Positions 51,355 to 63,482 of a stretch of DNA of 64,000 bases are shown here, in pieces. Below the pieces are notes generated by a model. That model was not told the DNA's origin. It was given only the letters and a program-made list of their open reading frames with translations, and ran no database searches. Positions within the stretch are counted from its first letter, which is position 1, and each line of letters starts with the position of its first letter. Origin of the DNA: Citrus sinensis (taxonomy: Eukaryota; Streptophyta; Magnoliopsida; Sapindales; Rutaceae); the NCBI RefSeq assembly GCF_022201045.2, contig NC_068561.1, positions 18,850,501 through 18,914,500 on the forward strand, in the 5' to 3' direction. The position numbers and the translations under genes are program-made.

Positions 51355-51590
51355 ACTCAGAACAATGTGACTAACTTGGTTGAGGCGAAACAATGAATAA
51401 GAAAAAACTAAAGAGCAAAGAAAACAAAGAAGGTATTTATTTACTTGTCAAGCAGACAAGACAAACACACTTGCCAAAGGACAAGACAGCGTTTCTTGAA
51501 TTAAAAAACCCCGCATCAACCATAAACTCAACTTTCATTTAGACTCTCTTAGATTCCAACATTTCAAAGAAACACAGTACCCAAATTATT

Positions 51591-53303
51591 TGAATAAGGG
51601 CAAAACTGCATAAGTGCCTATGTGTAACGGGCTGTCCAAAATTTCAGTTCGAGAATTTAAGATTCTGGGTCCAAGAGCCCAAATCTAAGTCAATGTGTGC
51701 AACTTGGCCAAATTTTAGAATTTTCTAGCACACTCTAACACATCTAATCACTTGTACATATTTAGAATCTTCGACACCTCTATATATTTAAAAATATCTA
51801 AATTTTTATAATAAGTTGTACAAATTGCGTGGAATTTTTTAGAATAGGCAAGTCTCTCCTACAAATAGGGTATGACACTTACCATTTTAGACACACAATA
51901 CAATAAGTAATTCAAGCATACTTGTAAATCTCTCAAGCTCTCTAGTATATATTCATTCGAGTTATAAACTTTCGCTTTAATTATATTACTCTCTCCTCTT
52001 TATAATTTTTGCAATTATCTTTACTTAACTAGTTTGAAAAGTTCGATAAGCTTACTTAACAGCTTTTGTACTAGAATTTTTTAATTGCCGTACAGATTTG
52101 TTGTGTAAAATACTCTTCCAATGACATATGGCTGCCTTAACACAACAAATGGCCATTGATGAATAATTCAAAGCCTCTATCATTTTTTTTAATTCTCCAC
52201 TTAACATAATATTTGAATTTTGGTGGATAGGTGGCTAAAGCTGATTGCAAACCAACCAAGTGCAATTCTAGAAACATGTTAACAAAAATACCAACGTGAA
52301 AAATTCAGATATAATTCGATGCTAGTCAGAACATGTGATCAATAATTAGTTTTGGTAGGTATGATAAAATGTAGCGGGAGAATAAGATAAAAAGAGTCGC
52401 TGGGCTTTGTGGTCGTGGAGCAAAAGTAGTACAAACTGATTTAAGTAAGGCACGTGTGGTATAAAGGTTTTATGGGTTAAAAAATTATATCTACTTTGAG
52501 AAAAAACATATATGCATATTGGATATACAAGTCGATTGTATTTAGTAAATACAACCTGTGAATAGTATTTTTTAAATAAAATAAATAAAATATTATAATT
52601 TTTTTTCAATCAATCATGAAATAAAATCATTTCAATTTAAAAACTACAATCTTAAGTATTTATTAAACTATTTATATTTGTAGCTTTTAAATCATTATTA
52701 TCTCACAACAGTACCAAACAGCCATTAAACTCCTCGAACTGTAATAAGCCTAAAAATAAAATGCAACAATTTAAAAGTAAACTAATAATAAAAGGTGTAA
52801 TGTAAGGAAGGCATAATAATCAATTAAAAAATAATAATAAAAGGGGTGTAGCCCCGCTTTCCCCGCTATTAATTTAATCAGTAAAATTAATAAACAGCAC
52901 TTGCGAGTCAAAAATGGATGTCTTTAATTTTTATTTTATTTTTAAATTTAAAACAAACAATAGGGATTGGCGGATTGCTAATGATAAAGACAAAAGAAGG
53001 ATTACATCCTGATATTATTCTCATCACCATCAAATATAAAATTAAAGATCACAATCAACAAATGTAAGAAGTACATATATGGTCAATTATTGTCATCCAA
53101 TCAACTATAAAATTAAGGCCACATCAAACATGTGATGAATATATATATATATATACTATACTAGCAGCTTGAATTACCATTCGCACAAACCATAAATAGT
53201 TGTGTCGTTCAAAGAAATTAACGACGACAACTCCCCCGTATAAGAAATTTAAACGACACTGCAAACATCACAATTAACAAAAACGAATCATCAGTCGTCA
53301 ATC
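51591..53303. other. Intergenic between the LINE and UGT gene C
   Basis: Originally the distal upstream DNA of the PPR gene. 51623-52061 runs from TGTAACGGGCTG to CTTACTTAACA with a leader-like AT-rich middle, like a solo LTR, but the flanking 5-mers (CTATG, GCTTT) do not match. CATAAATAG near 53191 is the best TATA-like candidate for the UGT at 53304. An AT run lies at about 53140-53156. Confidence 0.45.
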
Positions 53304-54773
53304 ATGAAGGAGAAAGCCGAGTTGGTGTTCATTCCTTCACCAAGTGTAGGCCATCTCGTGTCCGTAATCGTGTTCGCAAAGCGCTTATTATTACTGGACC
53401 GTGATAATGCCGCAGGCAGCAACAATAGCTTCTCCATTACCGTTCTTGTCATGCAAGAACACACGGCCACCGCCTCCGACAACGATGCTCACATCAAATC
53501 ACTCGCCGGCGCCGGCGCCACCGCCGATGTAAGCATACGGTTCATTGGTGTCCCGAAGATGAACCCACCTCCGCTGGACTACTTCAAGTCCCCTGAAAAG
53601 TTCATCACAGAGTATGTGGACAGCCATAAAGATTGTATTAAAGAAGCTATTATCGAGCATGTCTTGAACAACAACGTAAAAATCGCGGGACTGGTGCTCG
53701 ATTTTTTTTGCTCGAGCATGATTGATACTGCGAACGAGCTTGGGGTTCCTTCTTACGTGTTCTTCACGTCAGGTGCGGCTTTTTTGGGTTTCGTCCTGCA
53801 TCTTCCGACTCGGGGTGGTGAAGAATTTGAAGAATCGGAAGCTGACTCAGCCGATATTTTTACTTATGCTAATCCGGTACCGTACCGGGTTCTGCCTTCT
53901 CTCTGTTTCAACAAGCATGGAGGGTTCAGCGCCTTCGAGAATTTTGGAAGAAGATTCAAGGAGACGAAGGGTATAATTGTAAATACGTTCGAAGAGCTGG
54001 AATCCCATGCGGTTGAGTATTTGATGAAGTGTGATGGTGTACCGCCGGTTTACAATGTGGGACCGATGATCGATCTTCACGGCGATATTCATGCTCGGCC
54101 ACGTGGGGGTGGGACCCAGCGCGATGAGATCATCAGATGGCTCGATGATCAGCCAGCGTCGTCAGTTGTTTTCTTGTGCTTTGGTAGCATGGGGAGTTTC
54201 GGCGAGGAACAGATAAAAGAGGTTGCGAGTGGGCTGGGGAAAAGCGGTGTTAGATTCCTGTGGTCCCTGAGGAAAACCCCGCCGAAGGATAGACCCGAAA
54301 TGCCCGGTGAATACACGTGTGTGGAGGATATACTGCCACGTGGATTTCAAGAGAGATCAAAGGGCAGGGGAATGATATGTGGGTGGGCCCCACAGAAGGA
54401 AGTACTGGCCCACAGTGCTATCGGAGGGTTCGTATCGCATTGCGGGTGGAATTCGATCTTGGAGAGCGTGTGGTTCGGAGTGCCGATAGTGACGTGGCCG
54501 ATATACGCTGAGCAGCAGATTAATGCCTTCCAAATGGTGAGGGATTTGGGGCTGGCGGTGGAGCTGAGATTGGATTACAGGAGGGGTACCGAAAATCACG
54601 TGATGGCGGATGAGTTAGCGAGAGCCGTTGGATGTGTGATGGACGGAGATAGTGAAGTGAGGAAGAGGGTTAAGGAGGTTAGTGAGAAGGCTAGATTGGC
54701 TTTGAGGGACGGTGGATCTTCGTATGCTGCGACGGGACGGTTGATTGAGGATTTATTCGGAAGCGTGTCATGA
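53304..54773 (+). CDS. UDP-glycosyltransferase, UGT71-like (gene C)
   Basis: 489 residues, intronless. Starts [20 protein letters not shown] with catalytic His17. The PSPG box is at about 361-404: [20 protein letters not shown], then GWNSILESVWFGVPIVTWPI. The C-terminus KARLALRDGGSSYAATGRLI matches the UGT71 pattern. The N-terminal half is clearly more diverged from genes A and B than these are from each other. It is on the opposite strand and 15 kb away, so it is an older duplicate or was rearranged. The region is GC-richer than its surroundings. The acceptor is unknown. Confidence 0.92.
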   Translation: MKEKAELVFIPSPSVGHLVSVIVFAKRLLLLDRDNAAGSNNSFSITVLVMQEHTATASDNDAHIKSLAGAGATADVSIRFIGVPKMNPPPLDYFKSPEKFITEYVDSHKDCIKEAIIEHVLNNNVKIAGLVLDFFCSSMIDTANELGVPSYVFFTSGAAFLGFVLHLPTRGGEEFEESEADSADIFTYANPVPYRVLPSLCFNKHGGFSAFENFGRRFKETKGIIVNTFEELESHAVEYLMKCDGVPPVYNVGPMIDLHGDIHARPRGGGTQRDEIIRWLDDQPASSVVFLCFGSMGSFGEEQIKEVASGLGKSGVRFLWSLRKTPPKDRPEMPGEYTCVEDILPRGFQERSKGRGMICGWAPQKEVLAHSAIGGFVSHCGWNSILESVWFGVPIVTWPIYAEQQINAFQMVRDLGLAVELRLDYRRGTENHVMADELARAVGCVMDGDSEVRKRVKEVSEKARLALRDGGSSYAATGRLIEDLFGSVS

Positions 54774-55225
54774 AGACGAGAGCATTGGATTAATCATCTT
54801 AGTAACCTTAAATTGTCGAGGTGGTGTTGTCCTAAAAGAGAAAATTTACAATTAAATATGTTGTAATGGATAAATGAATCGTTGTTAGGACATGGGGCTT
54901 TGTTGTAGCAATTAACAGAAAAATTACTTTCTGTTTGTCATAATTTGGTGGAGGTTACTGTACAACTTAACATTGTGAAGCTCGAGTAAAAAGTATTTTG
55001 ATTATTAATGTCAACCAATCTCATCCATTTTGGTCCAAAACTATTAACAAATGTAAAAATAAATGCATTTTTAGGTAATAATAGAAACTCAAGCAAGCAC
55101 TTTTGCCCAGCATAACATATAAATAACAGTTGTTGACACTTGATACAAAACTGTAAGAAAGTACAACACCCAAATTTTTTTCTTCATTAAAATAAAATAA
55201 ATTACAGAAGCAGTATCAATCTTCT
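54774..55225. other. Intergenic between two convergent genes
   Basis: 3' UTR of the UGT and the end of the small gene on the minus strand. Nothing else seen. Confidence 0.55.
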
Positions 55226-55897
55226 TCAATTGTTTTTGCCTGCTTCCATCAAACAGTTGGAGAGCTTTGCTTGCATCCCCGCGTCTTTCTTCTTTTTCTT
55301 GAAATGCTTGGACGCAGCCTTCAGCATCTTCGCCCATCCCTGCATCACATTTTATGTTTCCGTAAGTACAATAAATAAACAAATAAATCCCATCAACGCA
55401 AGCAGATTTTGGATTCATTTATTTAATGATTGATTAAACTGGTAAAATCCTTGTAAAGAGATTAAGAAGAAATGTACCTTAGTGGAGATGGGCAAGCAAG
55501 AAGTATTAACAGGAGTTGCAGAAAATTCGGAGGCTCTGATTCTCTTGTTCTTCATCTTTGTCTTCTTGAAAGGGTTAAATTTGAAAGCAGGGGATGCGAT
55601 CATCTTCTTCTTGTGGGCACTTTTCTTGATGATGCCTTGCTTGTCAAAGTCAAAATCATTTGAGAGCTTTCTTGGAGTCACGAAATGATCCAAATCCATG
55701 GGACTGTAAGTGCGAGGAATCAAAGGAGACCAAATTGAGCTTTGAGAGTAGTCGAAATCGAAGGCAGAGTTGTCGGGAAACTTGCAGAGGAGCTCTTTCG
55801 ACATCACTGGCTGCAAATACTCGACCACTTTCAAGTTGATGAGCAATTCCCTTTCTTCTTCTTCTTCTTCTTCTTCGTCTCCGTAATTCCTTTTCAT
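55226..55897 (-). CDS. Small two-exon plant protein of unknown function
   Basis: Exon 1 is 55897-55478 and exon 2 is 55339-55226 on the minus strand. The donor AAG/GTACAT and acceptor ATGCAG/GGATGG keep the frame, giving 177 residues. The ATG at 55897 is the first in frame; the frame extends upstream only to a GTG. It has an N-terminal Glu run (from residue 7), a hydrophobic/acidic middle with WSPLIPRTYSPMDLDHFVTP, then a strongly basic stretch (KKSAHKKKMIASP, NPFKKTKMKNKRIR). The end of exon 2 is GWAKMLKAASKHFKKKKKDA, which looks helical and basic. The basic segments suggest a nuclear protein. I do not recognise the family. Confidence 0.7.
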
Positions 55898-58176
55898 TCG
55901 TAACGTTGAGTTGTGCTCTTTCACTTTCTGTTTTTTCTGTTTTTATGGCTTTCTTTTTCCACTGTTCTTTAAGCAGCAAACTGAAAGACAGGAGGTCGAA
56001 GAAGACAAAAAATAAGTGACCGTTGCAACGAGTTTAAAACATTCTGAAAAAAGACTTCTTCCGAATTGCTAGATTTACAATTATACCCTCAATGCCTTTT
56101 ATTTTTCTAAAATTTATGAAACTTATGAAGTATAAAATTTTATTAATTTAAGATCTTTTCTAATTTTTTTATAACTAATTTATACTCTTTAGACATTTAT
56201 ATCTTAATAGAAAAAGATGTGAACGAGAAGTGAATATGATACTTAAAAAATATCTATTATAAAATACATTTATTTCCTAAACTATAAAATTTAATTCATT
56301 CTTTGTTTTGATTTGCAAGGATATAAATGTCAGATAATCATATTTAAAAATTTTTATATCGTTTAAATATTTATATTCAGATCCATTCAAATAGCAGCAA
56401 TGTTGCTATTATTTTATTTTATTTTTTTAAATATTGATGTTACAATGATGTGTCTACAAATATTTAAACCTAGAATTATTGAAGAATAATTTAAGATTAA
56501 TTTTATCATGGCCCAGCTCAAAAAAAATTATACCCTTTTTCCCCACTACTATTTAAGGATTTATTTATCTTACCCCGATTTGAGGAATAAATTATTTGCC
56601 TCTACCTAGATGAGGAAAAAATAATAATAATAAGAATCTTAACTTAAAATTAGGACCTGAAGCAAAGCTTCATTACCAATGGCCTACCGGCTACATGACC
56701 ATTGGCTATTACTTTTTTTTTTTTTTTGGTTCTTGTCATTGTTAATTATTATTATTATTATTATTATTATTATTTGGGTAATCAAAATATTTAGAAAACA
56801 ATTGTACATAATTAAGATGTTAACAATTGTACAAAATTAAGATGTTAACTTTGGAGGATATAAGTTTAATTAGATGGGATGTATGTGATTAGTTGATTAC
56901 TATTAGTGACATTCATGATATTAATTAAGTGCAAAAATTAATTAAAATAGCAAAATTCACATCCTTGATATTCAACGTTTGGTATGGCACAGCCCACGTG
57001 CCAAACTTTGACGCAAGCTTTGAGAAAATGTTTTATCGGGGCAGAACAGCGGAAAAGGTTACCGTTGGAGATGTGATGGCAAATAATTTATGAAAAAATG
57101 TTAAATCCGCCGAAAAGTTGCAAGGCCGCACTAAATACAATTCAATAATGTTTTCCTGTATATATAAATGCTTAACCCCGGACAAATGCCAAAGGAAATT
57201 GGCTTAAAATTGATGAGTTATGTTTGGGAATTGGAATTGAGGTGTTATAGGGGCTGTATTTTTTAAATTTGGTAAAACTGGGCAATGATTACAGATATAA
57301 TCTAAATTTTCTTTCTAATAATAATGCTACAATAATTTATAGGTTATACCTACCTTGGAGCTGCTTTAAAGTAGAATATGATTCACAGCCACATACGTAA
57401 AGTAATAAATAAGAAAAAAATTTATTATAACTTTGATCGTATGATTATGAACGGATACTCTAACCTAAAGTGTTTCTAATGTAGTCGGAGCCTAATTTGT
57501 ATCACAAGTAATTTGTTTATTATTACTTGAGATCTGTTGAGTGCGCACAAACTTTATTTCTTAGCGTAATTAAGTTTAGGCGGCGGATAATTGAGATGAA
57601 CTCAAAATTCGCAAGTGGAATGGTGTTTTCTCTTCCCATTTCGGAAATAATATTTCAAGATTAGTCGTGGTGGATCGAAAAAGTTCAAGACAGTATATGA
57701 AATGATTTGATGATGTAATTTGATTCCTTTAGCAGAAATTTTTTTTAAAAAAAAAGTATGCGGAGGGAGACACTACTGCACCAAAGCTTCGTTGAAGCCT
57801 GCTTTTTGATGACTTGTCCCTTAGAACTTTAATTCCTCCGAGAATTTTTTTCCGCATTACATGATCCGAGAGTTAGAGAGGTCAGCTCTTTGAGTAGAAA
57901 GCAAGCAAAACAAAAAGCAGAAACAAGAAATTAAAAAAAAAAAAAATTGATTTCAAGATTTTACTCATCTTCCAAGCAAGCATAAATTCCCAGCAAATAA
58001 TATATAAAAAAAAGAAAAGGATACGATAAGAGATAAAAAGATACCGTCTCTTTTCCTGTTATGTATTGCTTTTTGCCTCGCTTAGCTTCCTGTATTTATA
58101 TCCCCCAGTGCTTGTATTATAGTGGAGATTCATGAAGCAGAAAATCCCAACTGGAGCTACCTGCAATATACAGTTT
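55898..58176. other. Intergenic
   Basis: AT-rich with an (ATT)n run at about 56744-56776. No gene supported. The promoter of the X8 gene is in the last 200 bases, with a TATA-like TATTTATAT near 58093-58101. Confidence 0.55.
58093..58101 (+). promoter_or_regulatory. Putative TATA box of the X8-domain gene
   Basis: TATTTATAT, about 75-85 bases before the first ATG at 58177. Confidence 0.45.
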
Positions 58177-61100
58177 ATGCATGCCATGGAGCCGAGAAAG
58201 ATTTCTATCAGATTCTTTGTTTTAGTTGCTTACGTTTTCATCTCAGCCACCAACTTCTTCACTCTCACCGGTACTTATTTGTTTTCCTAAATGCATTATT
58301 TTTTAATTGTTTAGTCCATTGCTAGGCCGCTAGTGCTGATTTATGTATGATTTCTTTATGCAGATGCAAGACATGTTGTGCAATTTTCAAGCTTTCAAGG
58401 GCCCGAATTCAGTCGAAATTCAATCCACAAAGCCATGAAAAAACCAAAGTTATCGAGTCACGTTAACATCCATAAAAACTTTTATCTTTCAAGGGCTGAA
58501 TCAAATGGCCTAAGCGCTCCATTTTCTTTTCCACCTCTTGAATCAATAACTCCGCTTTCTTCTCCTCATAACAATATCCCTGCTCCATTTTGTATATACC
58601 CACCATCTACGCCCAATCTTCCTTTTCAAAGCCCGCCTTATGCGGCCGCAAGCCCGCCTGGAGTTTTGCCAGGTCTAAGCCCACCTAGCACAGGCGTTCC
58701 TGTAGTTTCACCTGGTCTAAGCCCACCACAATATGTACCAAGCCCACCTAGCACTGGAACTCGTACCCCGCCACCCTATGGGCCAAGCCCACCGAAACTC
58801 GCTCCTGGCTCGCCAGTCTATCAACCTCCAATGGCTCACCCACCACCGGCTGGACCGCCACCGCCACCACATCAAAATCCTCGGTTTCCGGTTTGGTGTG
58901 TTGCCAAGCCCGCAGTGCCTGACTCGATAATTCAAGAGGCCATGGATTATGCATGCGGAACAGGAGCGGATTGCAAGCCTATTCAGACCAATGGGTCGTG
59001 CTTTCAGCCCAATACTTTGGTTGCACATGCTTCTTATGCTTTCAATAGCTACTGGCAGAAGACAAAGAATCGTGGAGGAACTTGTGATTTTGGTGGGATT
59101 GCCATGCTTGTCACAACTGATCCAAGTAAGTCCGGTCAATAATATTTTTACCCAAAAGAGAGTATAAACGTTTCCACTTACACATTTTAAAATATAGATT
59201 TGAGATCGGACAACATCATACTAATATGAAGTTTAACTCAACTTCGACTTATGTAATAAAATAATATTGTTTAGTCTCACATCTGAATTTTAAAAAGTGA
59301 GAACATTTAGCGACAAAAATATAAGAATTGCTTTTTTTAGAGTTTGTATAAGTGCATAACCTTATTGAAATAGAAAAAGAAATACAAAATAAAAAGAGAG
59401 TTAAATTGATTAAGAGGATTGGTACCTGCCTAAATTCTAATAATCTTCATATAAACTTTTACAAATAAGAACCGGAGGCCTATCCCACCAGGTATAGAAG
59501 AAAAAAAATAAATTCAATATTAACTGAGTATGGCTACTTGAACTTCTAAATTTAACAATAAAAACTATATATATAAAAAAAAAGATATCAAGTTGTTGGT
59601 AATAGGGAATATACATGATCTAAACAAAAGATATCAAGCATGTTATGTAGCATAGGGATGACAATTTATGGGCTTGGGTCGGGCTTTTCGAAGCCCAGGC
59701 CCACATCATTCAAACAAAGTCCACGTCATTCAAAAACCTGTCCAAATTTGGACGGGCTGGGCTCGGGCCTTTTTCTAAAATTAATTATAAAATATTTTTA
59801 ATTAAAGATAATCATCTAATATATAATAGAATAATAATCCAATACATAAATATATTAGTAATACAACCTAATAAAATAACAAATACTAATACAAAAAATT
59901 AAAATAATTTAATAATTTAAATTTTTTTAATTTACATTAAATTTATTTTTTATTCATACAAGTTTGAGTTTTTTTACTAACTCTTTATACAAGCCCACTC
60001 CTTACGGACGGGGCCTTAGTCCTGCGGGCCTTGGCTGGCCGCGGCCCGGGCCTTTTGCCACTCCTAACGTAGCAGGACCTAAAGTCCTAAGAAATACATT
60101 AACCAAATAAATTTTGCAAATCTGAACCATGTTTACATTCTCTTCGATCTTCATGTAAAACTATTAATGTGAAAGTAGATTTTGCTGCAAAATCTACTCT
60201 GACATTATTAATTAAGCTTAAAATCATAATTAGCGCCTGGAAAATTACAAAACCCCCATCAATTTTATTGCCAGCTAATTACAGAGCCCATTTTTCAAGA
60301 CATTGACATCTTAACTAGCTAATTAACAAAAATATCCGTATCTGAAATAATCAAAGTTTGTGGTGTTTCATCTTGAATTTAAGTTATTTAACAGTCAAAA
60401 TTTTGTGCATACGTGCTTGTCGTTACTTCAGATTAATTATAATATCTCATTTTTCCCTGTTAATCAAATTCATGACTCGTGGATGGAAACCGAGAGCACT
60501 GGTGCATGAACTGTTTTGTAAATCATGTGGACCCCTTTGTGCATGAAACCACAAACAATTAATTTGTCTTCTTCTTATTTATTTTTATTTTTTGTTTTAT
60601 TTTACAGTGATATTATTTGTTAAAATGATACAGAAAAAGGAATAAAATTACCTTGATTGATGGCAGCGAAGACGGCAAGGCCGTGAGTTAATGAGTTTAG
60701 ATCTAGAGTTTTGTTTCTTTGTTTTTTTTACTATTTGAGTTTTTTTTTACCATTTGATTAAATTAAAATATGTTTTAATTTTAACAAAATATCTCGGGTT
60801 TGGTTTTGGGTTCGGGGCCTGATAAAATTTATGTACCTAAATCCAAAATATATTTGGGACTTGGGCTAATTCTCAAAATATACTCATTTGTAATTTTGAA
60901 ATCTTTTGAAGGTCAATACCCAACCTAAATTAATCGGAGGCCCATGAGTATGAACCCATGGAGAATGTTGTCATGCTAGACAAAACGTTTTCATTTCCAA
61001 CAACAATAAAAAAGAAAATGTCGGTCTGTAGGACACATATAGAACATCTAGACAGAATCATATGCATTTCGCAGAAAACAAAACTTAGCTTGATTTTATC

Positions 61101-61322
61101 TTTTGGTATTTTGTATTCATTGGTCTATCGATACAAATAAATTTGTCCGGCATTTTGACCGTTCATATGAATACAAATGCTCTATATATGGGTATACTAA
61201 TGAACACAGAGAATATATTGTGCTTAAATTTCATAATATTATTATGTAGTATGTATTAATTTCCAAACCCTCCTCTGTCCATTTTTTCAGGTTTCAGTGA
61301 TTGCAATTTCATCTCCAACTGA
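58177..61322 (+). CDS. X8-domain proline-rich protein
   Basis: Secreted carbohydrate-binding protein of the X8 (CBM43) family, which binds beta-1,3-glucan (callose). Exons: 58177-58270, 58364-59125 and 61291-61322, 295 residues; a second in-frame ATG lies at 58186. Exon 1 encodes a signal peptide (RFFVLVAYVFISATNF). A Pro/Ser-rich stretch with repeated SPP motifs (about 85-190) follows. The X8 domain starts at FPVWCVAKPAVPDSIIQEAM and shows all six cysteines (WC, AC, DC, SC, TC, and DC in exon 3: DPSFSDCNFISN then stop). No C-terminal GPI signal is seen, unlike plasmodesmata callose-binding proteins. The 2.2-kb intron 2 holds a hAT-like MITE. Tiny exon 3 supplies the last cysteine. Confidence 0.9.
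59645..60074. mobile_element. hAT-like MITE in intron 2 of the X8 gene
   Basis: A 414-base element (59653-60066) starting TAGGGATGACAA and ending TTGCCACTCCTA, so the termini are imperfect inverted repeats. These continue into GGGCTTGGGTCGGGC versus GGCCGCGGCCCGGGCC. It is flanked by 8-base repeats ATGTAGCA (59645-59652) and ACGTAGCA (60067-60074), one mismatch. Eight-base duplication and TAGGGRTG ends fit hAT. No ORF. The middle is very AT-rich. Confidence 0.8.
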
Positions 61323-63482
61323 TATAGAGAGGAGACATACAAGTAACCCAGCTATTGTAATTAAGCAACTTAATTAGTTATTTTGCCCTTCTTTTTTTTT
61401 TTTTTTTAAAAAAAAATTCAAACCGAGAATTAAAAACATTCAGTATAGCATTCATTATGTATGTTGTATACAATACAGTATTATATTTTCTGATCATATT
61501 AACAAAATAGATGTCAAGTTGTTTCAACATTCACTCGCGGTTTAGATGGATACACGAACATAAAATTAGAAGAAAGTAGCAAAGCCTTTCATGTCATTTC
61601 TACATTTAGAGAAATATTGTAAAGCTATGACTAATTCTGAAAATTGTTGTCTTTTAATTTTATGGTAGCATAAATTTTTAGGCGATCAAATAATTTCTCT
61701 AACAATTACTGCGAAACTTCATGATGAAAAAGACATACAAATCAAATTTTTAACATATTTTTAGTAAGTGATACGGCCAATGGAGTAATAAATTTATTGG
61801 CAACACTGAACTCAGCAGTTCACCTCCCAATTTAATTGAGTAGCGTAAAAATCTTCTCCATCTAGAATAGATTAGATAATTATTTTGATATCAAGTGAGA
61901 GTAGAAATTTGAATTATGCTATAATAAATTGACATGTGATGCCAAATCTTTTAAAGTGATGATACAGTTATAAACTCTTATATAAATTTATTTTGTACAA
62001 ATTGATGTAGTATTAATTTATTGATTGAATAAAAATATAAAATAATAAAAATAAATCATGTGGATCTAGAGATATTTAATTCAACCAATTTTATCATGCC
62101 GCATCAATTTATGTACAAAATAAATTTATACAAAAATTTATAACTATATCATTACTCAATCTTTTAACATGCCCGTCAAAATCCAGCAAGTGATAAAAAA
62201 AAAAAAATAAATAAATAAAAGAAGGCCAGGGCAGCGGCAATGTACTTTTATTGCTAGTGGGGTTAAAGCCTGTCAGAGCGAAGTATGCGTACTTGCGTAG
62301 TCTATTTCTATCTTCAATGGGGTCCAATTTGAAAAAGAAGAGAAACGAAGAAAACATAACATCTTTTGAAGTTTTGTTCAATCGGTATCCAAAGCACAGG
62401 GAAAAAAGAAGATGGGTCCAATGTCAACACATTCTCGCATAATTTTCCATTAATAATTGCACGGCCTATTTCCATATACATTTCATGCAAAATTAAGAGT
62501 ACATGGGCCCTCGCCCCTTGAAATTTCAATGCATTATGTTGCAACTTGCAAGTTACCAAACTATGCCAAAATTATTTTGTACATTTGTGACCGACACCAG
62601 CTGGAAAGGATAGTGGATGGATTAATTTTAATTTGCTTTTGCTAGGCTGCTATGCGAGCACGAAATAAAAATTATTGAGTCCAGAAAGAAAGATCTCAAT
62701 GTCTTTTTGTCAGCTTATAGTTTTTAAATGCAAAGACCTGTTAAAAAAAATAAATGCTAAGAAAAGAAGATGTGGGTTAATTAATGAGTCACATGCAATT
62801 TGAAAGTTGAGCCATATCCTCTCTCAATCACGGGCTCAACAGGGCACAAAATGTTAAAAATGGCCTCAAATCAATCAAGTACCCATTTTCTGGATCGATT
62901 TAATTGATTCCCTTGTTGGGTCAGTGTAGAAAAGAGTATCCTCGAAAATCCCTGTTGACACTTGACAGTGAACCCACATGCCTACTACAGTCGGCTTTTA
63001 TCAATATGTTCACAAAGGTTTGGTAATGTACATGAGAGTAAAAAGATAATGCTTTTGTAAAAAGATAAATTTCTAAAATTTTCTGATGTAAGTAGGTTTT
63101 TATAAATTCACGTTCGTGATTACAAGTTTTATGATCTAGCTATGGAGATTATGTGTTTTGCATCTCAGATTGTGAAAGTGAAACAACTTAAATCAATATC
63201 TCATTTGTTTAACTATCACAGCCAGCTAGCTAGCATAATTTTCTTAATAGGTAAAAGAGGAATTGTTTTAATATCAATATGTCTATTACTGATTTGAGTT
63301 TGTCCCCCCCCGAGCACTATTGTCAAATCGAGACAAATTACGAAAAATAAAAAAAGATAATGCTTGATCCATTAGTTTCTGTTTTCCCTTTGTCTTTATA
63401 AGAAGGCATGCATATTCATTCACTCAATACTTGATCCAATACTCTCTCTACTTCGGAGAGTTGTCGGAGTTTAATTTTCACG
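61323..63482. other. Intergenic before the proline-rich protein gene
   Basis: AT-rich. Two overlapping short frames near 62109-62559 on both strands have no recognisable motif. No gene supported. TTTATAAG near 63395-63402 is the likely TATA box of the next gene, about 80 bases before its ATG. Confidence 0.55.

Larger units (their letters stand above)
46023..51590 (-). mobile_element. Complete L1-type LINE with 17-bp target duplication
   Basis: A 5534-base element (46040-51573) flanked by perfect 17-base repeats ACAGTACCCAAATTATT (46023-46039 and 51574-51590). On its own (minus) strand it has a roughly 219-base 5' UTR, ORF1 (51354-50122), ORF2 (50125-46121), a short 3' UTR and an A-tail of 13 (T-run 46041-46053). 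Both ORFs are open. No 5' truncation is evident. Identical duplications and intact frames imply recent insertion; it may still be competent. Confidence 0.93.

Noticed and set aside
51623..52061. Solo LTR (TGTAACGGG to CTTAACA)
   Set aside because: Composition is LTR-like, but the flanking five bases do not match and no partner LTR is in the window, so it is not listed as a mobile element.
53304..54773. Several internal opposite-strand frames over the UGT, PPR and LINE genes
   Set aside because: They are shadows of well-supported coding regions on the other strand or frame.
55089..55418. 109-codon minus-strand frame over exon 2 of the small gene
   Set aside because: It reads the exon in a different frame and runs through the intron; the spliced frame joining 55478 to 55339 explains the sequence better.
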